From positions 31,962-95,961 of the forward strand of contig CAZGOC010000004.1 in NCBI GenBank assembly GCA_964527685.1: a stretch of 64,000 nucleotides of DNA, read 5' to 3'. The notes under the pieces are model-generated. The model was not told the DNA's origin. It searched no databases and saw nothing but the letters and a program-made list of their open reading frames with translations. This document shows, one piece after another, positions 30,670-41,018 of this stretch (its first letter is position 1; the number at the start of each line of letters is the position of its first letter). Made by a program: the position numbers and the translations under genes. The DNA comes from UBA7396 sp964527685 (lineage in GTDB: Bacteria > Patescibacteriota > Gracilibacteria > BD1-5 > UBA6164).

Positions 30670-31622
30670 TGTTTGCTATTATTTCACCATTTTCAAGAAG
30701 TTTTGATGATATATGATTTACATATAAAATTCCAAATTCTTTAATTGATATATTAAAAATTTGAATGATTGTAAAAGTGCCTTTTTGAGATGAAAAAATA
30801 TTTTGAGTTGTTTTAAGTATTGATAAATCTACAAATTTTGATTTATCAAAAGTAAAAGAAATTGATAGTTTGTATTCTAATGATATATTTTTATTAAATT
30901 ATCAAATAGAATTATTAAAATGGATTTCATATAATTATTTTTGTTTAATTCATCAATCATTAAATTTATTTTTCCCAAAAAATCTAGTTTGAAAAATCAT
31001 AAAAAATAAATTTGAATTTAAATCAATAAAAATAAAAAAAGAGTATACTTTTAATCATAAAAAAAGCCTGTCTAATAAACAAAATGATATTTATAATGAA
31101 ATAATAGACTGAAAAAATAATCAATTTTTACTTTATTGAGTTACTTGAAGTTGAAAAACAGAAATTTATATAAAATTAATAAAATATTATTTAGATAAAG
31201 GGGAACAAAGCTTACTTTTAGTTCCAGAAATTATTTTAACAAATCAGATATTTGAAAGAATAAAAAATGTATTTTGAGATGAAGTTTTAATTATAAATTC
31301 AACAATTCCAGAAAGTAAAAAAACTAAATATTTCGAAGAAATTTTAAAAAATAATGCCAAAATAATTATTTGAACAAGAAGTAGTTTATTTTATCCCTAC
31401 AACAATTTATGAATAATAATTATTGATGAGGAGCATGATAATAGTTATATTTCAGATGTTTCTCCAAGATATGATGCTATAGAAGTTGCAATTGAAATTT
31501 CAAAATTAAAAAATACAAAATTATTACTTTGATCTTGAACACCAAAAATAAATCATATGTATAGATGAATTGCAAAAAAAGAATTTGAAGTATTAAATTT
31601 ACTTTTATCTTATGAGAAATAA
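30669..31622 (+). CDS. priA: PriA-like primosomal protein, N-terminal half only
   Basis: A 317-residue protein against about 730 for PriA. The N-terminal 3' DNA-binding domain (IPNSLIDILKIGMIVKVPFG) and the first helicase lobe are present: Walker A LLYGVTGSGKTEIY near 155, LLVPEIILTNQI, DEEH near 252, and LLGSGTPK (motif III) near 288. The cysteine-rich zinc module, second helicase lobe and C-terminal domain are missing. The frame ends with TAA just before a good terminator, so the truncation looks real rather than a local frameshift. Without lobe 2 it cannot be a normal helicase; it may act as a fork-binding loader. ATG overlaps the dnaX stop. Confidence 0.82.
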
Positions 31623-31641
31623 GCCTTTAAAGGCTTATTTT
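31618..31641. terminator. Terminator after priA, shared with the converging gene
   Basis: AATAAGCCTTT-AAAGGCTTATTTT overlaps the priA stop and the stop of the minus-strand gene at 31635. Confidence 0.85.
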
Positions 31642-32501
31642 CTATTTTTAATGTATAATATTTTTAATAATCTAGTTAGTAATCAATCATAATTTCAAAC
31701 TACATCTTTATTTAAGTTATTATTTACAAAAGTATTTCATTCTAGTGTTGTATTTGCTGAAACTCAGTTATATAGTATTCAGTGAAGTCTTATATCTCTT
31801 AAAGAATAATTATTATAAGTGATATTTATATTTTCATTTCAAAACCTAGTTTTATAATTATGATATTTATTGTTATTGAAATAATCCCATTTTGCTTTTG
31901 AAAAATTTATAAAATCAAGAACTTGATCTTGTAATTCAATTACTCCAATTTCTCAAGGAGTGTAATGTTTACTAGTAATTTGAAATAATCAATATCAATT
32001 TGCAGGATTTGACATATTACAATTTGTTTCAATTGACCAAGTAGCCATAATTAAAGGAGTAGGGAAATTGTATCTTTGTCAATAAACATCTAATATATTA
32101 AAATATTTAAAACAATTATCTGGAATTTTTGTATTTGTTTGAATATTTTTTCAATATTTATTATAAAAATCCATTTCAAAATCATAATTATCGTGTTTTG
32201 GAGTATTAACAATACTTTCTTGTTCTAATTTTTTTAATTTATTATTTATAGAATTTCTAAAATATTTTTTAACTTCATTTAAAATTCGCCAATTTTTAGA
32301 GTTTCTTTTTACTTTTTTTTGTGCCTTTTCAAGTAAAGTTACTTTACTTTCCAAAAAGTTTATATTTTTTGTAGCCTCAAGCTCTATAACTTTATTTTCA
32401 AGTTTTTTTAAAGATTGTAATTCCTTTTTTGTAAAGTTATAAGCAAATGTATTTCAAGTTATTAAAATAATTGAAAATATTAAAATAAAAATTTTTTTCA
32501 T
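31635..32501 (-). CDS. Secreted lytic-transglycosylase-like protein
   Basis: A 288-residue protein with a signal peptide (KKIFILIFSIILITGNTFAY), then a coiled-coil region at about 25-100 and a C-terminal lysozyme-like domain. PLIMATWSIETNCNMSNP near 145-160 with NGYGLFQITS near 165-175 resembles the catalytic E and GxFQ motifs of SLT transglycosylases, E in 'SIETN' being the likely acid. It would cut glycan strands of peptidoglycan. The assignment rests on this short motif and is tentative. Confidence 0.65.
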
Positions 32502-32526
32502 AAATAAAATAAATTAAAAAATAATT

Positions 32527-33357
32527 TTAGTTTTGGGCTTTCCAATCTTTTTCATCATATAAAATCTTTAATTGTTTTAATAGTTCTCAACCTGTATCTG
32601 GAATAACTACTTGAGAGTTTTTTATTAAAATTTCTTTATTATTTATAAGTGTATCTACTACCTTTTTATTATAAGAATTTAGTATATTATAATAATTTAA
32701 AAATTTATCTATAAATACTATATAAGTTTGAGCATTTGTATTTTTTTGCTTTATTTCAAGATATAAATCTATATTATTTTTTGTTTCTTTTTCATTTAAA
32801 TTTCAAAAATCAGTTCATATTTTTTGCTTTATACTCTCAATTTCTTTAGAAGTTGTTTCAAAAGCTTTTTGTAATTCTTGTTTTTGAGTATTTAGTTTTG
32901 AGGCATTAGCAATTCAGTTTTTATATCTATATTCAAGTTGAGCTATAAAAGAATTTAGTGCAAACTCTCTATCATTTGAAGAAGCAAGTAATCACCTTAT
33001 ATCAGTTTTTAAAATATTAAAATATTCTCCTAAAAACATCATATTTGCAGAAATCAATCTTTCTTTAGCTATTTTTTGATTTGACAATATGTATCAAATT
33101 TCAACTACATCTTTATATGTATTTATATCACTATCTTGAGTTTGTTTATGTCTTGTTCATATATTTGTAGAAATTGCCACCCCAATATTTCAAATTATAT
33201 TTATATCATTTGATTTAAAATTTTCTTTATTTGAATTATTTGTATTAGATAACTGTTCAGCACCACTTAAAAAATATCAAAAATAATTTATTATTAAAAA
33301 AAACACTCAAGTAAGCATCAATACTTTTATAAGATTTCAAGTTATATTTTTATTCAT
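32527..33357 (-). CDS. Membrane-anchored coiled-coil protein
   Basis: A 276-residue protein with one N-terminal hydrophobic helix (LIKVLMLTGVFFLIINYFGYF, about 9-29; shown without gaps of residues but 20 or fewer identified as core: MLTGVFFLIINYFGYF) and a largely helical remainder with heptad-like stretches (QKQELQKAFETTSKEIESI near 160). No family recognised. It sits 25 nt upstream of the transglycosylase-like gene on the same strand and may share its transcript. An exported or periplasmic role is inferred from the anchor. Confidence 0.6.
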
Positions 33358-33440
33358 ATATTTTAAATATATTTTAAATTTTAGTTATTTATATATATTT
33401 TTTTAGTTTTAGCAAGAAAAACTTTTTAAAATAAATAAAT

Positions 33441-33468
33441 TTGATATTAAATATTTTATAATTATAAT
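33441..33468 (+). promoter_or_regulatory. Promoter of the hibernation-factor-like gene
   Basis: TTGATA at 33441-33446, 16-nt spacer, TATAAT at 33463-33468, 50 nt before the ATG at 33518. Confidence 0.65.
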
Positions 33469-33517
33469 TTAACTTAGATATTTTAATATATCTTTTTATA
33501 TCTTAATTTATGAAATT

Positions 33518-33814
33518 ATGGAAATAAAATTACAAATACAAGCTACTGATGAATCAAAATCAGTTGTTGAAAGACTAGTTAAAGAAAATCTTGATAAGAA
33601 ATTAAAAAGTTATTTAAATAAATTTGATAGAGAAGATGTTGTTTGAAATGTATCTCTAAAAATAGATAAAGACAAAAAATGACTTTTTGTATGAAAATTA
33701 CAAATATCTATTGATTGACATAACTATTATTATGAAAGAGAGGATTATAAAAATTTAGATGATTTAGTAAATAATTTATTTGATCATTTTAAATTAGATT
33801 TATCTTCTAAATAA
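33518..33814 (+). CDS. Ribosome-hibernation-factor-like protein (HPF/RaiA family)
   Basis: A 98-residue protein whose length and layout fit short HPF: a beta strand (EIKLQIQATDESKSVVERLV), a helix (ENLDKKLKSYLNKF), strands (VSLKIDKDKKGLFVGKLQIS) and a C-terminal ERED-YKNLDDLVNNLFDHFK helix. Short HPF proteins occupy the ribosomal decoding site in starvation. Sequence identity appears low, so the call is moderate. The ATG at 33510 opens only six codons before TAA, hence the start at 33518. Confidence 0.6.
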
Positions 33815-33815
33815 T

Positions 33816-33847
33816 AAAAAGACTTTATTTTAAAATAAAGTCTTTTT
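33816..33847. terminator. Terminator after the HPF-like gene
   Basis: AAAAAGACTTTATTTT-AAAATAAAGTCTTTTT, a perfect hairpin lying between two converging genes. Confidence 0.88.
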
Positions 33848-33851
33848 ATTA

Positions 33852-34439
33852 TTATATTCAAGCTACTTTAAAATTTCTTTCAAAAAAACTATCTCTAGAG
33901 TTCATTTCTTCAGTTATGGGAAGTATATTGTTAACTCAAGACGCAAAATCTTCTCAAAAATAGTTTAAATATCAATTATATGCAAATAATTGATAATCTT
34001 TTTTTGATAAAAGTCATGTTTTATCTTTTTTGAAAACAAAATTATAAACACTTACATCTCAAGCTTTTTTAAAATCTCATTTTTCCATCCAATAAGAGAA
34101 ATAAGGATTATTTAAGGATGAATTAATTTCATCATTTGTAGTTAATCAGATTTCAACAAATAAATTAGCTAGATATTGAGATGCTTGAATATTTTTATTT
34201 GAAAAAGTAATATGTTCTTTATCCATATTTTTGACTATATAATCAAAAAATAATGATTTTAATGATTCTTTATCAACTATAGTTATTTTATTTAAAGGAG
34301 TTTCTAATATCTCTTTAATTTTTTTTGGAGTTTGAGATAATCATTTTTTTACTAAATATTCTAGGTCATTAATTTCATTTTTTAGATTTTTATTTTTTTG
34401 CAATTCCTCACTTCAAGGAAATAAAATTATTTCTGCCAT
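33852..34439 (-). CDS. Hypothetical protein
   Basis: A 195-residue soluble, helix-rich protein. Stretches such as NEINDLEYLVKKGLSQTPKKI and ESLKSLFFDYIVKNMDKEH are amphipathic. No family or motif recognised, no signal or membrane segment. UGA codes glycine several times. It stands alone between the HPF terminator and the divergent ychF. Confidence 0.55.
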
Positions 34440-34582
34440 ATTTTGTAATTTAGAAAATATTTTTTTGAAAATATATATTTTATAATTATATAAAAATATA
34501 AGTCAAATTTTTTAAAATAATTGAAAAATAAAAATATTTTATATAATCATATAAACTAACCTATTTAATTAACTAAAATTTT

Positions 34583-35662
34583 ATGAAAATTTGAATTGTA
34601 TGACTTCCAAATGTATGAAAATCTACTTTATTTAATGCTTTAACAAAAAATTATAGTGCTGATGCTCAAAACTTTCCATTTTGTACTATTGAACCAAATA
34701 TTTGAATAGTAAATGTAAATGATAAGAGATTGGAACAAATTAGAGTAGCTGTTAATTGACAAAAAATTATCCCAGCAACTTGTGAATTTATAGATATTGC
34801 TTGAATAGTTGAAGGGGCTTCTAAATGAGAGTGACTTTGAAATAAGTTTTTAGCAAATATTAGAGAAGCAAATGCTATTTTACAAGTGGTTAGAATTTTT
34901 AAAAATGATGATATAATCCATGTTTCTTGAAAAGTTGATCCAAAAAGAGATATAGAAGTTATTAATTCAGAGCTTATTTTAGCAGATATTGAAACTTTAA
35001 ATAGAAGATTAATCGATAACTCAAGAAAAGCTAAATCATCAAAAGAAGCTCTTGAGGCTCAAAATATTTATCAAAGAGTTTTTGATGATTTAAATAATTG
35101 AAAACTTGCTTGAAATGTGATAAAAGATGAAGAGCAAGAAATATTTAAAGATTTACATTTACTTACAAATAAAAAATTTGTTTATGCAGCAAATGTGTCA
35201 GAAGATATGATGGATTTAGATGAAACTAAATTACAAGAAATACTTTGAGTTTCAAAAGATACAAAAGTAGTTCCTATATGTGCTAAACTTGAGTCAGATA
35301 TGATAGAAATGACAGAAAATGAAAGAGAGGATTTTTTAAATGAAATGTGACTTATAACAACTTGACTTGATAATTTGATTAAAGCAAGTTATGATGCTTT
35401 GGGATTGCAATATTATTTTACTGCTTGAGAAAAAGAAGTGAGAGCTTGGCCTATTTCAGTTTGAGCAACAGCCCCACAAGCAGCTTGAGTTATACATACT
35501 GATTTTGAAAAATGATTTATTAAAGCAGATGTAGTAAATTGGAAAGATTTAGTTGATTTTTGATGATGGAGTTGAGCAAGAGAAAAAGCTAAAGTTAGAC
35601 TTGAATGAAAAGACTATATAGTAAAAGATTGAGATATAATGTTATTTAAATTTAGTAATTAA
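34583..35662 (+). CDS. ychF: Redox-regulated ATPase/GTPase YchF
   Basis: A 359-residue Obg-family P-loop protein, matching the usual 363. The P-loop GLPNVGKSTLFNAL is near 7-20, the switch region PFCTIEPNIGIV near 32-43, DIAGIVEGASKGEGLGN near 70-86 and the NVSEDM motif replacing NKxD near 203, as in YchF, which prefers ATP. The C-terminal TGS domain has RAWPISVGATAPQAAGVIH near 297-315. It binds ribosomes and is linked to stress response and translation quality in other bacteria. Confidence 0.95.
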
Positions 35663-35727
35663 ATAAAAAATTGTATTTTTTTTATTTTATGTTATAATGA
35701 AAATATAATAATATGTTAATAATATAA

Positions 35728-35937
35728 ATGGAACAACAAAGTAACAACATAAATGAAAATAAATTAAATTTAGAAAAAATAAAATCAACTACTAGGGCTG
35801 ATATTTTAAGAGTATTTTATGAAGAATACAATCCATTTAAACAAATAGTTCAAATTTTGTGACATAAAGATAAAAACCCTTGAGATATAGTAAATCAAAT
35901 AAATCATACTAGAGAAAAATATAAAAGTCTAAATTAA
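35728..35937 (+). CDS. Small protein of unknown function
   Basis: A 69-residue polar protein with a possible helix-turn-helix-like core (RADILRVFYEEYNPFKQIVQ then ILGHKDKNPGDIVNQINH). No family recognised. It has its own terminator, whose stem begins inside the last codons. Too short for a firm call, but UGA codes glycine and the frame is tidy. Confidence 0.55.
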
Positions 35938-35950
35938 ATTTAGACTTTTA
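35923..35950 (+). terminator. Terminator of the 69-residue gene
   Basis: AAAAGTCTAAATT-AAATTTAGACTTTTATT, a perfect hairpin overlapping the stop codon at 35935-35937. Confidence 0.85.
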
Positions 35951-35997
35951 TTAAAAAATATATATTATATGCATATATATTTTTTAAATAAAATAAT

Positions 35998-36222
35998 ATG
36001 AAAAAAACATTAATTTTAATATCTTTATTATTTATACTTACTTCTTGTTTATCAAATAAAAATCAAGAAGTAACCTCTATTACTGAAACTTGAAGCATTT
36101 TAGAAAAAGTACAAGATGATGTTATTTTACCACCAAATGAAAAAACAACAAAAACAGAAGAAGATTTTTCAAAAGATTTACAAAATTTATTAAAAACTAT
36201 AGAAGAAAATGAACAAAAATAA
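35998..36222 (+). CDS. Small lipoprotein
   Basis: A 74-residue protein with a lipoprotein signal: KKTLILISLLFILTSC near 2-17, with lipobox LTSC. The mature part is short and acidic. It overlaps the following delta'-like gene by 14 nt, so translation is coupled. Function unknown. Confidence 0.7.
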
Positions 36223-36904
36223 TATTTTTTTGGATATTGAAAAACAAATAAACTCTAAAAATAATTTTCAACCTATATTATTTTTGTGAGAAAATATTGA
36301 ATTATTAAATAAAACTATTTATGATTTTATTATAGATATCTTAAATAAAGAGCAAATAGATAAAAATTATTTAAATTTACTAAAAACTGATGAAAAGAGC
36401 TTAAAAATTGAAGTATTTAAAGAGTTTATAAAAAAATCTTTTATAAAACCAAGCTTTAAATTTCAGTTTTTTTTTATTGAAGAGTTTGAAAAATCAACTA
36501 TCCAAACTTTTAATGCTAGTTTAAAATTTTTAGAAGAGCCTTGAGAGAAAAATATAGTTTTTTTAACTTCAAAAACTACTTCTTTAATTCCAGAAACTGT
36601 ATTATCAAGATTAAAAATAATAGAATTAAAACAAGACTTAGCAAAAACTCCAAATAACTTTTATTTAAATTTAATAGATAATTATATAACAAAAAAAGAT
36701 GTAAATTTAATAAATTATTTTTTTACAAATCAAAAACTTGAATCAAATGAATATATTGACTTTTTAAATACTTTAAAAATATATTTGATAAGTCATTATT
36801 TGAATTTAGAATTATTATCTCTAGTAGAAAATTCAATAAATTTAATAGAAAAAAACAATGTATTACCTAAAAATATTATAGATAAAATATTACTAAAAAT
36901 ATAA
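36209..36904 (+). CDS. holB: DNA polymerase III delta'-like subunit (shortened)
   Basis: A 231-residue clamp-loader subunit. Marks are KFQFFFIEEFEKSTIQTFNA (in place of Walker B DExxxL) near 87, SLKFLEEPGEKNIVFLTSK near 107-125 and the SRC-like ETVLSRLKI near 129-138; this stretch closely parallels delta' and DnaX. There is no Walker A and no zinc module, as expected for a non-ATPase arm. The C-terminal collar domain is short. It overlaps the lipoprotein gene start and is followed 1 nt later by the pilin-like gene. Confidence 0.8.
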
Positions 36905-36905
36905 T

Positions 36906-38315
36906 ATGAAAATAAATAAACTTTGATTTACTCTTATTGAAATAATCGTTTGAATAAGTATTTCAATAATTATTATGATTTGAGTTGGAACTTTTACAAC
37001 TTCTTGAATAAAAAATATTACTTTTTTAAAAGTCCTATTAAATCAAACTAAAGAAGAAGAATTATTACAAAAAAACTTACTTGATATACTAAACAATGAC
37101 TTTGAAGTTATTTCAAATTCTAACACTTGAATAATTATAAAATCAAGCGATTTTATATTATGAAAGCCATTAATATATGATTTTTTAGTTAAAACTTCAT
37201 CTTGAGAATGTAAAAATGATTTAGATATAGAGACTAAATACTTAACTTTAAAAAACTATAATCCTTTTAATATAAATCCTACTTGAGTTTTATTAACTTG
37301 AAGTTATTTAAAGCACGAAGTTTATGATAATTGAAGCAAAATAGCTTGAATGTGATACTTTTGAGATAATTTTTATGAGTGAATTTCTGCAACTAATTTA
37401 TTATTAAATAATCCTTGATGATTAACTAGTAATTGAACAAATCATATCATTTCAGATACTGGAAACAATAGAATTATTTATTTGAATTGAGGAAAAGTAT
37501 ACTCTCTTCTTGGTGAAAATGATGGTATTTTAAAACCAACTTGAGTATATTATTCAGCTTGAGAATTAATTATTTCAAATAAATTATGAAATGAAATATT
37601 AAAATTAAAAAGTAGTCCTTGAACTATAAAACCAATTGATATAGATTTTAAGCGAGATAGTAATTTTAATTTTGACAAACTAGAATTAAATATAAAAGAT
37701 AATTTTTTAATTTCTTGAACTTATAATATTTGAAATTTTAATTTTACTTGAATTACCAAAGGTATTGATGATAGTGTTACAAATACAACTACTTGAATAA
37801 CATATACTTTTTCTTGAAGTAAAAGTATATCTAGCTGAGATGATATTTCTATAAGTATCCCTAGTTTAAATTGAAGTTTTAATTGACTTTGAAGTAATTA
37901 TATAGATTTAAATTTTTATAATTGAGGAGCTTTAGTATATAACAAATTATTTTTTTATGAAACAGACTCTGATAATGATATCTTTACTTTAACAGATAAT
38001 TCACTAGAAATTTTAACTTGAAGTTTAAATTGATTTTATACATATATAAGTAAAAATATAGCTTGAAATTATTTAATATATGATTATATAAATAATAAAA
38101 GATTAAATTTAACTTCTTGAATTATAACTTCTATAGCAAGTCCTAATTTTGAAAGCAATATAACAAATTATAATTTTAAAATAAAAGATTTTAAAACAAG
38201 TATTTCATCTTGAATTTTAAATATAAAAATGGATTATTATAAAGTTTTTGATTGTTTAAATGAAAAAGATAGTATAGTTAAAACTATATTAATAAAAAAA
38301 GAAACTATAAAATAA
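36906..38315 (+). CDS. Type IV pilin-like (prepilin) protein
   Basis: A 469-residue protein with the N-methylation cleavage motif KINKLGFTLIEIIVGISIS near 2-20: glycine (UGA) before FTLIE, then a hydrophobic helix. The very long mature region is beta-rich, with repeats of GSFNG- and TGSLNG-like motifs and a C-terminal cysteine (FDCLNEKD). It is much longer than major pilins (about 150), so a minor or tip pilin, or pseudopilin, is more likely. Absconditabacteria and Gracilibacteria use type IV pili to hold hosts, which makes this a candidate adhesion component. Follows holB. Confidence 0.8.
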
Positions 38316-38449
38316 AGTGTATATAAACTATATTAAGTAAAAATAAGATAATTATGAAATAATAATATAATAGTAGAAAATAGTGATTACAAATTTTTTT
38401 TATTATATACCTAAACATACGTACAGATAGTTAAATAAAAAATCAAATT

Positions 38450-38477
38450 TTGACAAATTATTTTTTTTAAATAATAT
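38450..38477 (+). promoter_or_regulatory. Promoter of the thrS leader
   Basis: TTGACA at 38450-38455, 16-nt spacer, TAATAT at 38472-38477, giving a leader of about 165 nt before thrS. Confidence 0.7.
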
Positions 38478-38483
38478 ATCACA

Positions 38484-38640
38484 TGTTATTTTTTTACCAA
38501 AGACATTTATGATGTACTTAACACAACTTGTAACCTCAAAAATTATAAACTTCTAAAAAAGAATTTTTTTTAGTTTTATTTGGTAAAATAAAATTTTTAA
38601 AAAAACTTCTTTAAAAAAGAAGTTTTTTATTTATTAACTT
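38484..38640 (+). promoter_or_regulatory. Structured thrS leader with attenuator-like hairpins
   Basis: TTTTACCAAA near 38490 pairs with TTTGGTAAAA near 38580, enclosing an internal ACTTCT that could also pair with AGAAGT of the terminator AAACTTCTTT/AAAGAAGTTT (about 38600-38630). The terminator lies inside the transcript before thrS. This fits transcription attenuation. No T-box motif is seen. The remaining part of the 333-nt gap (38316-38449) holds only A/T-rich sequence. Confidence 0.55.
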
Positions 38641-38648
38641 TTAAAAAT

Positions 38649-40454
38649 ATGAACTTTCCTATTGAAACAAAAAGGCATTCTTATGCTCATCTACTAGCTC
38701 AAGCTGTAAAAAATATTTACTGAAAAGATGTAAAACTTGCTTTTTGACCAGATACTGATACTTGATTTTATTATGATTTTGATTTTTGAGATATATCAAT
38801 AGAAGAGTCTGATTTAAAAAATATTGAAAAAACCCTAAAACAATTAATTAAACAAAATCAAGTCTTTGAAAGAATTGATAAAAATAATTTAGGAGAAAAA
38901 TTCTCAAAAGATGAAGCAATTACTATATTAAAAGATATTTGAGAAGATTATAAAATAGAACATGTAAATGATTTATTTGAAAAATATTGAGTTTCTATTG
39001 AAATATCTTTTTATAAAAATATAAATCAAAAACAAGAACAAACTTTTATTGATTTATGTGAATGACCTCATGTAGATAATACAAATAAACTAGATCCAAA
39101 TGCTGTAAAACTTGAAAAAATAGCCTGAGCTTATTGGAAATGAGATAGTAATAATAAAATGCTTACTCGTATTTATTGACTTGCTTTTGAAACAAAAGAA
39201 GAGCTTGATAATCATATAAAAATGATGGAAGAAGCAAAAAAAAGAGATCATAGAATACTTTGAAAAAAATTAAAACTATTTACTTTATCAGAAAAAGTTT
39301 GAGCTTGACTTCCTTTGATACAACCAGCTTGAATGATTGTTAGAAAAGCAATAGAAGATTATTTATGGGAATTACATAAAAATCATTGATATCAGAGGGT
39401 TTGGACTCCACATCTTGCAAAAGAAGATTTATACATAACTTCAGGTCATGCAGGGCATTATTTAGAAGATATGTTTGTGGTACATGGTGGAACTTCAAAA
39501 GAAAAATTTCACTTAAAACCTATGAATTGTCCTCATCATATGCAAATTTTTTGAGATAATCAATTTAGTTATCGTGATATGCCTATTAGATATTTTGAAC
39601 CTGCAACTGTTTATCGTGATGAAAAAACAGGACAATTGTCAGGTTTAACAAGAGTTAGATCTATAACTCAAGATGATTGACATTTATTTTGTAGAGTTTC
39701 TCAAATAAAAGATGAAGTAAAACTTATAACAGATATTATAAAAGAGTTTTATACTACTATGTGACTTATAAATGATTATTGGGTGTCATTGTCTGTTAGA
39801 TGAGAAGATAAATCAAAATATTTAGGTTCAGATGAAGTTTGGCTACAAGCAGAAAGTGCTTTAGAAGAAGCTGCTATTGCAAATAATTTGCCTTATAAAA
39901 AAGTAGAATGAGAGGCTGCATTTTACTGACCAAAACTTGATTTTATGTTTAAAGACTGTATAGGTAGAGAGTGGCAACTTGCAACTATTCAATGTGATTT
40001 TAATTTACCAAATAGATTTGAGTTGTCATTTAAAAATGAAGAATGAGTTGATGAAAAACCTGTTGTAATTCATAGAGCAATTTCATGAAGTTTAGAAAGA
40101 TTTATGTGAATATTAATTGAACATTTTGCTTGAGCATTTCCTTTGTGGTTATCACCAAGACAAGTAAATATAATTCCTGTTGCCCCAAATTTTAATGATG
40201 ATGCTTATAGATTAAAAGATTTATTAAAAAAAGAAAATATTTTAGTTTCTGTTGACAATAGTAGTGATAGTTTTTCAAAAAAAATAAGAAATTGAGAAAT
40301 AGAAAAAAATAATTATTTAATTATTTTATGAGAAGAAGAAGTAAAAAATAATTCTATTTCTTTAAGAGATGTAAGAAGAAAAACTCAAGAAAATTTATCT
40401 TTTGATGAATTTATAAAAAAGCTAAAAAATGAAATTAATTTAAAAAGTTTATAA
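38649..40454 (+). CDS. thrS: Threonyl-tRNA synthetase lacking the TGS domain
   Basis: A 601-residue class II synthetase. It begins directly with the second, editing-associated domain (RHSYAHLLAQAVKNIYG near 9-25 with HxxxH, CEGPHV near 137 completing the zinc site), so the N-terminal TGS domain of about 60 residues is absent. Catalytic motifs follow: motif 2 FEPATVYRDEKTGQLSGL near 315-332 (TVYRDE, then LTRVRSITQDDGHLF), and motif 3 near HRAISGSLERFMGILIEH. The C-terminal anticodon-binding domain is complete. An attenuator-like leader precedes it and a terminator follows. Confidence 0.95.
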
Positions 40455-40521
40455 TTGGCCTAATAAATTAGATCAAATTTTACTTATAAAAATCTATTTT
40501 TAAAATTTTTTTTTCAAGTTA

Positions 40522-40549
40522 TAAAAGCCTTGTAAATTACAAGGCTTTT
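40522..40549 (+). terminator. Terminator after thrS
   Basis: AAAAGCCTTGTAA-ATTACAAGGCTTTT, a perfect 12-bp hairpin. Confidence 0.88.
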
Positions 40550-40558
40550 AAAAAAGAT

Positions 40559-40768
40559 CTAGAAATGGTAGTGTTCCAAACAATCTTCACACAAATTTGT
40601 GCCACAGATGTTTGTCACAGCTCTTCCACCACATTGATCACATCTTTTACTTGTTGGTTTATAATCAAGTTCATGACATGATGCACAAAGCCCATCATGA
40701 CCGATTTGTTCTGAATCAAATTGCTCACCACAAGTTGAACAAGATACTTTATCATCTTCATCACACAT
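40559..40768 (-). CDS. Zinc-ribbon protein with Shine-Dalgarno, foreign-looking
   Basis: A 69-residue protein with three or four CxxC knuckles: SCSTCGEQFDS, CASCHELD, RCDQCGGRA, NICGTNLCEDC, probably binding two zincs. No family certain. It is preceded by AAATAGGAGA 6 nt before the ATG, a Shine-Dalgarno unlike its neighbours, and every glycine uses GGN rather than UGA. Base composition is richer in G/C than the surroundings. It ends at TAG, next to the thrS terminator. These features suggest recent transfer, like the gene at 9910. Confidence 0.75.
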   Translation of the reverse strand: MCDEDDKVSCSTCGEQFDSEQIGHDGLCASCHELDYKPTSKRCDQCGGRAVTNICGTNLCEDCLEHYHF

Positions 40769-40805
40769 TGAAAATTCTCCTATTTAAGAGTTATGAAGCT
40801 TTATT

Positions 40806-40832
40806 ATTATAAAATATTTTCATAAAAGTCAA
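40806..40832 (-). promoter_or_regulatory. Promoter of the zinc-ribbon gene
   Basis: On the minus strand, TTGACT (40827-40832), 15-nt spacer, TATAAT (40806-40811), 38 nt before the ATG. Confidence 0.65.
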
Positions 40833-40924
40833 TAAAATTTTAATGGATTTATATAGATGTAAAAACTAAATTTATTGTTTATTTACACATTTCCTATTTT
40901 TATTTTAGAAGATTTGGAAAAAAT

Positions 40925-40993
40925 GGTAATATCTATCTCCATGATTATTACCTAATTTGCTATAATATTTATATTTCAAATAGGAGATGTAAG
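40925..40993 (+). promoter_or_regulatory. Orphan promoter-like and Shine-Dalgarno-like signal without gene
   Basis: GGTAATA and TATTACC (about 40925-40931 and 40946-40952) form an operator-like inverted repeat before TATAAT (40961-40966). A Shine-Dalgarno, AGGAG, at 40983 leads into ATGTAAG, i.e. ATG then TAA. No open frame follows on the plus strand; the region runs antisense into the gene at 41019. A related GGAGATGTAA occurs before the gene at 9910. It may be a gene remnant or an RNA. Confidence 0.35.
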
Positions 40994-41018
40994 TTTTTGT
41001 TTAAAGTATTGCATAAGT

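Noticed and set aside
38484..38640. T-box riboswitch before thrS
   Set aside because: No TGGN-type T-box motif is present; only generic hairpins are seen.
40597..40812. Plus-strand frame over the zinc-ribbon gene
   Set aside because: It is a shadow of the minus-strand gene, which has CxxC motifs, a promoter and a Shine-Dalgarno; the plus frame has none.
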